Of a DNA stretch of 64,000 bases, positions 1-10,683 are shown piece by piece. Origin of the DNA: Halictus rubicundus (lineage: Eukaryota > Arthropoda > Insecta > Hymenoptera > Halictidae); the NCBI RefSeq assembly GCF_050948215.1, contig NC_135158.1, positions 2,589,822-2,653,821 of the forward strand. The letters are read 5' to 3'. A program made the position numbers and the translations under genes. The notes under the pieces were generated by a model. It saw nothing but the letters and a program-made list of their open reading frames with translations, was not told the DNA's origin and did not search any database. Numbering within the stretch: position 1 is the stretch's first letter; each line of letters opens with the position of its first letter.

Positions 1-3000
1 AGATCAAGGAGACCGAGCCGTTGATTCCTCTGGTGAAAGAGAAACCATCGTTCTTGCGCTACTGCTGTCGTAGTTGCACTCCGTCTTCTCGAGTGAGTTT
101 CGTGTAAAAATAGGATACCGATTGCTGAAGCTCCGCGAAACATGAATTCGAGGATGATTCTCGCTATCTTTAACCCTCCGTATGCTATGCCGGAGTCATT
201 CGCGATCCGTCACGGTGATCGATTCATAGACTAATAGACTAATAGAAATCTCTATGTTCTATTAAATATTAGGTAGTGTAACGAATTCAACGCGGATTTT
301 ATGCATTTATGGAAAAAATAGGTACATGAAATTTAAAGCGATTTAAGGATGTTAATACATTATTTACAACTACGTAAAGACGCAAAATGTAATTGGTCGT
401 GCGAGTTGGCAGTCAACGTGTAGAATGAATTTAGGTAGATTAAAGAATGCTGTTCCACGTGTCGCTGGGAAATTATTATAGATCCATTGTTCTGTACCGT
501 ACGATCATCCCCACCAAAGATATTGCCAAAGATTTATTTAGATTGTGGTTCCGAATTTTCGAATGGCTGTCTACCGATCGTATTAACATTATGTAACATT
601 GTGATAACGGTTGCGATATTATTTGAAAAGGGAGTATTGTCGTTAATAGCGGATAGATTCGACGCAGATAGTTTGACAACGTCGACGTCGCGTGTTCACA
701 TTCCTGCAACACTAAAAATATATTTAGCCGAGCCTCTTGCGTCTATCGCACGCGCAAAATTCGGAATATTGTGGTTCTACACGTGCGCCAATGTCTCGAG
801 CTTAGATTTTGTTTCGTCTGTTCCGAATAATCCGTTCGATCTCGGCAATTACCTTAATTGATATTTTATGAATGTTCCAAAGAATATTACAACTGTGTTG
901 ATATCGTGATTGATTGATCTAGAAAATAGTTGCCGAAATTAGCGAGTAGAATCGACGATATATTCTAAACGCACTGAAACATAATAGTGCGGCTCGTGTG
1001 CTCTGATTCGATCAATGAACATCGACGTATCCTGCAAACGAATTACTCAATGGTGCACGTTGTTTGGTTTAGTTTGAATTTCAAACACCGCGCAACAAGC
1101 AAATCTCTCGTTACCTAATTAACACCGCCATCTTTCGACGCGCATTTAATTACGTAACCGCTGCATCGGATTCTGTCAATTCCTTTGATAACTACGGCAA
1201 TTGTAGCCGCGCGTAATTGCACCGCACACATGCACAAACTGTTTTATTGCATAATCTTGTCGCGTGTTTCGTTGCGCGGTATTCGAGTGTAATAACGTAC
1301 GGTGTACGACGAAACGGTGATCATTTTTTCGTCAGTGAGGTGATAAATAGACGGCGTGAAGTATACCGTTAAGTGCAATGTACCTTTATCGGATGTATAA
1401 TCACGGCTGTTGATGGCAATGTACCGGCAATAGAGAGGGTCGATCAATTACTCTATCAAATTATTCAATTCGAGAAATCTGATTCAGACTGACTCCGCCA
1501 TGCGTCCCAACGGATTCTCGGTTACATTAATAACGGTAAACAACGCGAGCATGCGGTGATAGGAAATTATTTTAGAAAATAAGAGAAGGGTAGAAAAATG
1601 TATGACGAACCACGTGGAATTTTTTCACGATGGTTGCGTATCATCATTGTACGGGGATACCTCGAAAACGTAAGTTGACCGGAGAATGTTGAAACATCTT
1701 CGCGGAGTACTTTATTTAGCACTAGGTGTACGGAACACTAAAACCGACTATTTTACATTATAAAAATAACGTATTAGATCGAGTCCCGTAAACCTAGTGT
1801 TGAAGAAAAATGGGAAAATAAGAGAATGCGTTAATTAATTTCGTGTTCATGTTGTTACAGGATTCGTTGGTGAACAGTATCACCAAACAGCTCATGCCCT
1901 TTGGCTTGAACATACTAGTAGTCAATCCAGGTCCCACGATATTCTCGAAAGTGTTCAACTGCATCTCGCACGTTTACAGCCGTAAAGAGTACGATTACTC
2001 GAAAGTCACGCAACTGGTACATAAAACGAGCCTTTAGACTTTTGTATTTTAAATACCGGGATTGTAGACACTGTAGAGGATATTTATGTTCAGGTCCTGA
2101 ACGACGAGAGACTCGAGGAAGCGATCAAAATGACCGCTTCGGAAACTGTGAACAATGAGGATTGCAGCGAGAGCATGGCTCTGGCCAAAGCGAAGGAGAG
2201 GGCGAAAACGATTCTGCTCGATATGGAGAGCAGAATCAGCAACCTTTTACTTAAAATCACCGCTTGGGTCTTGTACAAATTGCTGCCGTGTTTTATACAG
2301 TCCGCGGTGGTATTACCTTCGCAAATCGAGATGCTTCAGAAGGCGAACGAGACCGGCCTTCCTTTGGTGTTCCTCCCGTTGCACCGCAGCCACTTAGATT
2401 ACATTATGATCAGCTTCACTCTGTTAGTGAACAACGTTAGGAATCCGTTGATCGCGGCCGGTGATAATCTAAAAATCCCGCTGTTTGGGTACGTGGCAGA
2501 GATATTCCGTATTTTATGAGGTTACAACAAGAGTTGTGACTCATTTCAAATGCAAATAACTGGCAACATTCACCAGATACTTTTAATACTCTGCTAAACA
2601 TCCGGTTTAACACTAATCGTTCTGTCGAACAGGTGGTTACTGCGAGGCCTAGGCGCGTTTTTTATAAAACGTAGGATCGATCCCGCGGTGGGCCGCAAAG
2701 ATGTTCTGTACCGCGCCACTCTTCACACGTACATCATGGAGAACTTGAGAGCGGGCCATAACATTGAGTTCTTCATAGAAGGTGGCCGGACAAGAACTGG
2801 CAAACCATGTATGCCAAAGGGTGGCATTCTAAGCGTAATCATCGACGCGTACATGGATGGGACTGTGGAAGACGCTCTGCTAATACCTGTTACAATGAAC
2901 TACGAACGTCTCGTTGATGGAAATTTCGTTAGAGAACAGCTAGGTCAACCAAAGAAAATGGAAACCTTTATGTCTACGATTAGAGCCATATGGGAGACTC

Positions 3001-5061
3001 TGAAGGGCAACTACGGGATCGTCAAAGTTGATTTCTGTCAGCCATTCTCTCTTAGGGTAAGCTGCCGGTTAGCGACACTGTTCAACAGTGGGCCGGAAAC
3101 CCGTTTCTTTTGTGTGGCCAAAATTAGTTTAGCACTATTTCAATAGTATAGTAGATCGTTGAATTCACCTCGACACCAGCTACAATATTATAAAGTTGAA
3201 AATATGTATCAATAGGAAATGTTGAAGTCGTTTCAAGCACAGCAGAATAAGTTAACCGTTAATAAAACACCACCCGCCGAGAAGACTCTGAAATATACGA
3301 TGTCCAGTTCGTCGCTCTATGGCACAGACGTTATCGTGGAGGAGCATCGACAATTGGTAGAGAGTATCGCGCGGCACGTTGTATATGGTACGAGAAGAAC
3401 GAAACAATTGATTCGTTACGGTTGCATTGGAACACTGTTGAATACAATAAAATATTCTCTAGATTGCTCTGCCTCGACGCCCGTCATGTCCACCAACGTC
3501 GTTGCGTTTTTGCTGTTAAACAAATTCCGTGACGGCTGCACTTTGGACAAATTAGTCGAAGCGTTTGACTCGATCAGACAAGACTTGGAGACTCGGAAGA
3601 AAGACATAGCGTTCTGTGGAGAGAGCCTTGATATTATCAATCATGCTGTGAGTGGAAATGATTTTTTAATAGCGTTCTGTTGAAACGAAATAATACGACA
3701 TAATCTTAGGTTGATCAATTTTGATGGATTATAATGATTAATAAATTTTAGATGGATATTCTGGGACCAGGATTGGTGCAGCAGCAAAGACAAGAAATCA
3801 CTGAGGTGGTCGATGGCGAATTAATCAAATCGGGCTTCGTTACCGCAATCCGTCCTGTCGCGATCCTACCAAACGTGATCGAACTGTCTTACTACAGCAA
3901 TACGATGCTTAACTGTTACGTTATGGATAGTATAGTAGTGTCAGCTTTGTACGCTGAATTGCAGTCACAGATCAACGATCCGGTAGCAATAGCTCAAAAC
4001 AATATCACAGTATCTCAAGATCTGCTGATACAGAGATCACTTAAATTATGTGATATTCTTAAATACGAGTTTATATTTTGCAAACCGTGCCAGGACTTGG
4101 AACGCGTCGTTGTAGAAGCTATAGAGAATCTCTCGTATACCGACATCATTATGTTACAAGAGGTATTATCCGCTGACATAATTGGATAGGTGTCTAGAAA
4201 AAGGGCGTGTGTTGCATTTTATGAAATTTACAGAAAAACTTAAAAATAATGCGTTGCTCAATACAGCAATGAGAGAACCCGCTTGTGTAGTAAATGAAAT
4301 TTTCACTTTTTACAGTTAAGTCTTCTTGTAAATTACAAGAAGTGTAGCATACCCTTTTATCAGTCAGCCATTCAATTGTTTATTGACTAGCTATTGACAG
4401 CGCAAATTATGTTCCAGCAAAACTATTTAGAAGATGAGGCGTGGAGCAGGAGGTACGCGGAGAAGTTCGATGATAGTTCGGACGAAGAATACGCGAACAA
4501 GAATAGGTTTAAGAAAATTGAGTATAAAGTGAGAATCCGTTTCGCATCGCTGAGAATATTTTGCAATGATGAGTTTCATTTCCGCTTGAATTTTGTTGCA
4601 GCTAAGTTTAGTACCAGAACACGCGAAGCGCATGGAATTTTTTCATACGATGCTGCGACCGTTAGTCGATACCTATACGTTCAGTGCTTTTACGCTTAAG
4701 AAATTAGTAGGACGATCACTTACTGAACGAGATTTAGTCCAGGAGGTTTTAGCCGAAATAAAAACGAATTTAGACCGGGGTATAGTCAATTATGGTGAGT
4801 AACAACATTGAAATCTGACAAGTAAATGACAAAAAGAGAGTAGTAACGCGGGATCAATTTGTTCATAAAACAGGGGAAAGCTTATGCGTTGATCCGATAA
4901 AAAATTCGTTGAAATTATTCGAAAAATGGAACATTCTGGAGTGCCACCCACAAGAGAACATCAAAATATTCTATCTGAAGGATGAATACGACAGAGACTC
5001 CGCTGTCACGAGAATCTACGAAACGATAGCAGCTTTCAAATGGACCCGAAATGTAAATTAA
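1..5061 (+). CDS. GPAM: Glycerol-3-phosphate acyltransferase 1 (mitochondrial GPAT1 type), 5' end outside the window
   Basis: Acylates glycerol-3-phosphate at sn-1 to lysophosphatidate, the first step of glycerolipid synthesis; the family sits in the mitochondrial outer membrane. Inferred exons: <1-92, 1861-2016, 2094-2488, 2633-3056, 3216-3647, 3752-4162, 4418-4528, 4602-4794 and 4874-5061, all with GT-AG borders and consistent phase, giving 799 visible residues (human GPAM 828). The four acyltransferase blocks are present: HRSHLDY (catalytic His and Asp), GAFFIKRR, FIEGGRTRTGK and LIPVTMNYERL. The N-terminal YCCRSCTP motif in the first visible exon matches the vertebrate protein. The initiator exon lies upstream of base 1. 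The gene converges on the tektin. Drosophila has the related gene minotaur. The family call is secure; small exon-edge errors are possible, mainly at 2016 and 4418. Confidence 0.93.
93..1860 (+). other. Long first visible intron of GPAT1
   Basis: It starts with a GTGAGT donor and ends with a GTTACAG acceptor. It contains a 124-codon open frame (487-861) with no recognisable domain, and an end of MITE family A at 291-330. No coding exon was recognised inside it. Confidence 0.7.
291..330. repeat. MITE family A, one end
   Basis: CGGATTTTATGCATTTATGG matches the right-hand inverted terminus (reverse strand) of the better-preserved copies at 51866-52042 and 6089-6179. The other end was not found. 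Confidence 0.45.
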
Positions 5062-5620
5062 AAACAAAAGGTTACCGAAAAAATAACGTCTGTAATGTAA
5101 TATTCTTTTATATGAGAAATTGTTGTAAAACCTTGTATATAGTGGTTTCAAAACGTTAAGTAAGATATAAGTTTAAGACAACTGTGTTGTTTTCGCTGCA
5201 CACTAGAGTATGTAAATTAAAAAAATGACAAGCTCTGTAGATAAGTCTCTTGGTAAATATTTTTACACAGTCATCGTGTTGTACAGGTAAACTTCAGTTA
5301 TTCATTCTACTGCGCGTACAAAAAGTTTTATATACATGGTCCATGTGATATTACTATACAATCAGCATTAGATTATTATGAATTTCTAGTTATTACGATA
5401 ATAAAATTAATCTTACGTACTAATGGTTTTTGGGTATCAGTAAATTTTTCATTGATATTTACGAAAGATACGTACTAAAAGAAGCAAAACTATTTTTATT
5501 ATATTTTTATATAAAAATGCTAATTTTATACGAAATAGTTGTGTTCGATGTACATTATTAGAAAAAATAAAGACAGTAATAGGAGACTTTTAGTTCTATT
5601 CATACAATTAGAAGGATAAC
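5062..5620. other. Spacer between convergent genes; presumed 3' UTRs
   Basis: AT-rich and non-coding, between the stop codons of GPAT1 (+) and tektin (-). An AATAAA on the plus strand at 5566-5571 and a TTTATT (AATAAA on minus) at 5495-5500 suggest that the two transcripts' 3' ends overlap. Confidence 0.6.
5566..5571 (+). terminator. Candidate polyadenylation signal of GPAT1
   Basis: AATAAA about 505 bases after the GPAT1 stop codon. Not proven; other A-rich stretches lie nearby. Confidence 0.4.
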
Positions 5621-7951
5621 TTAAAATTTAATGACCGATGAAATTGGATAGGTTCTTCTCATGCCCATGCACTTTTCTCTGTCGATGAACAGCGAATCAA
5701 CTTTTGATTTCAGATCTGTCTCAAGATTGGATCTAGTGCGTAATAGTTGTTGATGTTGTGCTTCGAATCTCTGCAGCTTCAAATTCATTTCGTTTATCAT
5801 TGCATTTATGGTTTCAACTTCCTTGATCATTCTGCGAATCCAAACCATAAGATTAATGTTGCAAGAACATGCACTACAGAATTGTTCTTTACCTGAGCTG
5901 AGCATAGTCTTTGCATAACTCTGCCTCGGGCCGATGCGTTCTGCTTTCGAGACGGGTATGCGCAACTTTCAGGGCTGAGCTTTTATCTGCAATGGCTTTC
6001 TGCATTATTTGCAAATTCTTTTCGATCTCAAATATCTCTTGTTGGATCTGTACCAATAAATGTAGCATTTTATATGTAGCATTACAAGTAGACTGCGGAT
6101 CTTTATGTAAAATAAAAATTGTCGATATCAATTACAAGAAGCAGGAGCCAAGTAGTAAATGCATAAAATCCGCTGCCTAATTATAAGCATCTAGCGATAG
6201 GCTTCAATTACTTTGTACAAATGTATCTGTAATTTTTCTTTTGCTTCAAGCATCTCTGCAGCTCTTCTGTCTAGCGCATTATTCGTGAAGCCCCATGCTT
6301 CCCACATTTCATTGCCAACCGCGTTTATAGCAGTTTCAATGTCGCTTATCAGCTGACTAGATTTTCCTCTTTCTGCTTGTGACTTTTTCACTACGTTATT
6401 GGACGCTTCAGCCCACGATTCAGCTTGCGTGACGCTGAATAAAAAATTTAATTTAACTATAAATAATGAATAGACAGCGGATCTTTGTGTAAACTAAAAA
6501 TGTGCTGCATTAATTGTGGAAAATTATGCTGTTACCTATTATCATATTTTTCAATGCCGCTGTAGTATTGCAAACCGCGGCTAAAATTGTTCATCTGATG
6601 ACAAGTGATATCAATGCCCAATGCAGTCTCTTTGTTCCTTATGTCAATCTCTAATTGATTCTGTACCGCTCTACTATTTGTAAGCTAAATATATACATTT
6701 TCTGTAGAGCACGATATCCATACTTTTACATAAACTTGTCAACTTAAACGTACTTGACTGACACACTTATCTGTAAAGTTCTCTAACTTGTTCTGACAAT
6801 TTCGGACCACTTCTACTTCTTTCAGAAGAGCATGTTCAGCCTGATCATGTACCAAGTCAGAGCCTGTTTGCATTTCGTAGTGTACAACAAAATGAGAGAA
6901 ATAACAATATAAAGAAGTCTTAAATCTCGAAGTTCGAAACCTGTTCTGGCCTCGCGGTAGTATAAACATTCTTGCGCAATGTGCAACTGCCCTTCCAAGT
7001 TCTGTATAGCCATCTGCAAGTTTCGCCGACATTCTTGCATCTTTGTGTTTGCAATTATTAATCGTTCTAGTTCCGCAGCCACTTCGTTTCTCCAGAACGT
7101 AGTGTCCGTGATTCTTTCTCCCAATTTTCGACCCGTTTCCGTTTGACCATTTTGCACTTTTTCATCGGCCTCTCTAGGACGACCGAATTATAAAAATATA
7201 AAATATCACCCTTAACTAGAACAGGTCTTTAAAAACGTTCAAACTTCGTTGCAAAATGTTTGTTATATTAGATTGTTTGGAAAGTAATTCCGTTTTTTTT
7301 TCAAGGGAAAATGAAAGCCGATTTATTAATATTTCTAGAGTCAATTTGATATTCGATTGTATTTTGAAGAACTAAATTGCTTTTTATATTGATTATATTT
7401 TATATTTTAATGAAATTAATTGAAGTACGTGAAGGAAATTACTTTCCGAAGAACCTAATAGTAGTCTTGGACCTCATAGCTAGTGCAGATCTGCAATGAT
7501 TTTACCGCATCATTCGAACAGTGTCCTGGCGTAAGTTCTCCGAATATTTTCGATTGCTGTTTGATTCATTGTACAGATTTATTTGGTTCTGGACCCATTC
7601 GTATGGCCCGTATCTAGTGAAGAGTGCAGCTCGAGCTGCATGCGCAGGATTTCGATCAAAACCGGTCACCAGGTTTGGAAATCGCAATGGTTCGGTGGCC
7701 ATTCCGTTCGGCATGTAACAGGTTTCGGTCAGGATGTTCGTCATCGGTTGCGCGGGTCTAAATCGTCATTAAAATTCTCTCTTTTAAAAAGCCGATTTTA
7801 AACGAGGATGTTACATGGCTACCGGAACTGCTTACAGGGAGGCGGCTTCTACCATTTCGTATCCCATGGTAGGCCGCCATGGGTGAGGTTTCGGGATTTT
7901 ATAAAATTCACCAACTCGGACAGGAACAGGTGGACCAGCTATTTGTTCCAT
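5621..7951 (-). CDS. Tektin, tektin-3/5-like
   Basis: A coiled-coil protein of axonemal doublet microtubules, expected mainly in sperm flagella and ciliated sensory neurons. Inferred exons: 7836-7951, 7506-7757, 6941-7173, 6754-6863, 6536-6684, 6212-6434, 5893-6047 and 5621-5831, giving 482 residues, a normal tektin length. The start at 7951 is the first ATG after an in-frame TAG. The N-terminal HPWRP matches the LPWRP of vertebrate tektin-3. The tektin nonapeptide appears as RPEAELCKD (about residues 400-408), against the usual RPNVELCRD. The DLVHDQAE stretch and the C-terminal FIDREKCMGMR also fit tektin-3/5. Three introns carry short transposon-like repeats. It is divergent from ATP6AP1. 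The family is certain; the exact paralogue is less so. Confidence 0.93.
6089..6179. repeat. MITE family A copy in a tektin intron
   Basis: A 91-bp element. The left end is TAGACTGCGGATCTTTATG and the right end is AAATGCATAAAATCCGC followed by TGCCTA. The ends are imperfect inverted repeats with a TA at each border, as for Tc1/mariner-type targets. Confidence 0.65.
6471..6530. repeat. Degenerate MITE family A, left half
   Basis: TAGACAGCGGATCTTTGTG, followed by an internal segment like that of other copies (CTGCATTAATTG). It lies in the next tektin intron; no right end is visible. Confidence 0.45.
7269..7457. repeat. Mariner-type MITE in the second tektin intron
   Basis: A 189-bp element with TA at both borders. 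The left end reads TTAGATTGTTTGGAAAGTAA. The right end, read on the minus strand, is TTAGGTTCTTCGGAAAGTAA. The GGAAAGTAAT core in the terminal repeats resembles insect mariner termini. There is no open frame inside. Confidence 0.7.
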
Positions 7952-8575
7952 GCACGGCAAAGCGCCTACCGTGCTCCAAGGTTGGAGTTGCTAAAATTTT
8001 ATTCAATGAAAACATCATACACGATTCGAAGCTGTGATGCGTACGAACCGAGTACATAACAGTTTCTCTCTTCTTCTCGCTTTTATGGCTGTCCATGGTT
8101 GCTTTGCGGTACACGAGCAGTCAGAGAAACAGGAATATTTAAGAAACAAAGATTTCCTTGTAAAATCACTTCGTTTAATTTGAAATGGTGACTCGGTTTA
8201 GGTTCACGAGGGAACTTTATTTGAAAACCGGAAACAAACTCGTCATGTGACGTCTGTCATATGATTCCAGATCTAGTCAGGTGCTCCGCTGCCTTCTGCT
8301 CGATTGTAGGTTGATCCAGTGCCGGCAGATCGGGGAAATTGAGGGGAATCGAGTTACCCTCTCTCTGTCGTTATCGGGTTAGTCACGTGACATTGTGTCA
8401 GATGCACGACAGAGACGAAATGTGTCATGTGATCGGGCCGTGGCGAAACCATGGGAAAATGGCGTCGTAGAAGTGGTAAGGTAGAGTGGGAGTCGAGACT
8501 CGTTTTGGTGACACGGCCTGACTGGGCTGATCAGCACTCGTTTGACTCGCCCAAAATTGTTTCATCGGAAGCACC
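7952..8575. other. Divergent intergenic region between tektin and ATP6AP1
   Basis: 624 bp separate the two start codons. It should hold both promoters and 5' UTRs. Three E-box/M-box sites lie in the ATP6AP1-proximal half. Confidence 0.65.
8243..8432. promoter_or_regulatory. Cluster of three Mitf/TFEB-type sites upstream of ATP6AP1
   Basis: TCATGTGA at 8243-8250, GTCACGTGAC at 8382-8391 and TCATGTGA at 8425-8432. TCATGTGA and TCACGTGA are the consensus sites of the MITF/TFEB bHLH-zip family, which is known to activate V-ATPase and lysosome genes in animals, including Drosophila Mitf. That they act on ATP6AP1 here is inference. Confidence 0.55.
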
Positions 8576-9889
8576 ATGACACGATACCGTAGTGTTTTGA
8601 ATCTAATTTTCGTGTTAACTATCACTGCTCAGATTTCACCGTTGTACGCGAACAACGCGGTGCCTGTACTAATATGGGGTGGTGCGGGCTCCGATTCAGA
8701 AAGACATTCGATAAATCCGTTCATGATAACGACTCGCACAGAATTCGAGTCTTTCCTACACGAGAAACTGGAGGGCTTGCCTCCTGTGGTATTCTTCGTG
8801 ACACATAATCTGTGTGTCGAGGATTTAACCAAGCACAAACAGGTTAGTGCACGGGCGAAAGCTCCCAAAAATTCTTTACTCGAACTTCCGAAAAATAATG
8901 CTTTTTCTTTTAGCTTCTTCACTGGATTGTCACTGGCGACTCGTATTATTATTTCCCCGCAGTCGAATCTGCAGTTAACGTTATCGAAGATTTGCCTTCT
9001 TTTAGTACAATCTACGGAAAGTATTCAAATGCTACATCCAAAGTGCAATTGATGTACACGCCAATCAGCAGTTTAGACTTTGTACAGGAGATATATGATA
9101 CACTGAAGGAAACTAGTCCTAATCTCACAGCTATTCTTACAGGAATGGTGTGTTATTATGGACAATCCAACCGCGTCAAAAGAGAAGCTAACAGCAATGC
9201 CACCAGTCCTTTCACCGTGAAGACAGAACAAACGCTTTTGTATGCCAGCGAACCTCTGCAGTTGAAGGTAACTGCAGAAATATCATTTTCCTAAAACTGG
9301 TTAGGTATAATTGTATAATACGTTTGTGTTATAGATTCCAGAGATGGAAAATGTTATCGAGCTTCCACTGTCGTATACGGGCAAAGAAGAAGTGCACGAT
9401 GATGAGCTAATATTAAATCTACAGTTCGCAGCAGATTCTGAGATAGTTAAACATACACTCTCCTTTAAATTTGAAAATGCATCCGGCTACTACTATCTCA
9501 GAACAGTCAATTACGCGTATCTGATGAAAAACGGTAGCAATAGTTTAAATCATAGCTTAACACCGAACACAAATATTGTCTTTCCATCAAAATTTTCGTA
9601 CCATTGTTCGCAAAATATTGTCTTCAAGGAAAATGATAGTTATTTCTTAACTGTTAAGGATTTCCAAGTAGAACTGTTTAATAACAAAGATTCGTCTAGA
9701 GAGCCAAAATTTGACAGCACGTATGATTGCGTTGGTTTTGTTACAATTCCAATTTGGACTGGACTATTTGTTGCCACTATATTAAGTTTCATTATGATCT
9801 GGGGTATTACCATGCTTATGGATATTCGTATTATGGACAGATTCGATGATCCCAAAGGGAAAATGATCATAGTCTCAACTTTAGAATGA
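8576..9889 (+). CDS. ATP6AP1: V-type proton ATPase accessory subunit S1 (Ac45)
   Basis: A type I membrane glycoprotein that helps assemble and sort the V-ATPase V0 sector in the ER, Golgi and secretory granules. Exons: 8576-8842, 8914-9267 and 9335-9889, giving 391 residues. It opens with a signal peptide (about residues 1-25), followed by a luminal domain containing VPVLIWGG. A furin-type RVKR lies at about residues 176-179, where mammalian Ac45 is also cleaved. Several N-x-S/T sites follow. The C-terminal membrane span (about 343-369, IPIWTGLFVATILSF) is followed by a short cytosolic tail, DRFDDPKGK. The second exon starts after CTTTTAG at 8913; this gives the conserved WIVTGDSYYYFP in frame, which the CAG at 8960-8962 would not. 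It converges on heparanase. Confidence 0.94.
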
Positions 9890-10683
9890 TGTGTTAAATT
9901 AAAGCTAGTGAAATGAACGTTCTTCTGTAAATATATAACATAAATAGTAACCACCCAATTAATTGTTATACCGTTAGTTCCATACTCATGTGTCGTACAT
10001 ACATATACATATATATATATAATTATATCGGTGAAAGCCATTGGTAAATACATTCTGAAAATATTGATTTCTTTTCAAGTCTGTTCAGATATAATTTCTA
10101 TTTTTTCGTTCGATCTAATAACATTTCGCTACAGAAAGATATCTAACCATTCCAATTACCTAACATTATGTATTTTTTCAGTATTTGTATATTTGATGCG
10201 TGCGATATCTTGTAATATTTTCAAGTCAGTTTATAATTTCTAGTGAATTGTTTTATATCAAACAGAAAAGATGCAATATCGTGTATCGATAGATAATTAC
10301 ATCATTGCATCTTTCGTTTAAACAAAAAACGACAGTCTTTTGATATATTAATAGTTGATCGAAAGAAGTTGAAGTTTACGAATACGTTCACAGGGATGCC
10401 GTTTGTGTATTATATTTATAGGGTGTTACATGTTGAAGATAAGAGTTAGTACACACATATATGTATATACATATATATATATTTATAGATACGTACAAAT
10501 TCATATAATATAATAATACATACATGCATATAGTTCTTTAGCAATTTTATTGATTTCGTAAATCTTTCTCGTTCTTACCATGAAATTGTAAAAATGTTTT
10601 ACGAGACCGTATTATAAACTTATAATATAAAAAAATGTATTATACAAAACTGTGTATGATTCTATTGATCTCTAGCGCAATAC
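9890..10683. other. Spacer between ATP6AP1 and heparanase; presumed 3' UTRs
   Basis: Very AT-rich, with short (AT/CATA)n microsatellites at about 10006-10021 and 10455-10485. No gene recognised. Confidence 0.6.

Noticed and set aside
487..861. 124-codon open frame in GPAT1 intron 1
   Set aside because: No domain, no splice context linking it to the gene, and overlapping frames on the other strand; GPAT1 exons join across it in phase.
1861..2016. Possible short-chain dehydrogenase fragment (LNILVVNPGPT)
   Set aside because: The stretch superficially resembles an SDR, but its place and the flanking residues align with the GPAT1 region between YCCRSCTP and LNDERLEEAI.
8843..9052. Read-through of ATP6AP1 exon 1 to 9052
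   Set aside because: A GTTAGT donor at 8843 and an acceptor at 8913 give the conserved WIVTGDSYYYFP segment instead.
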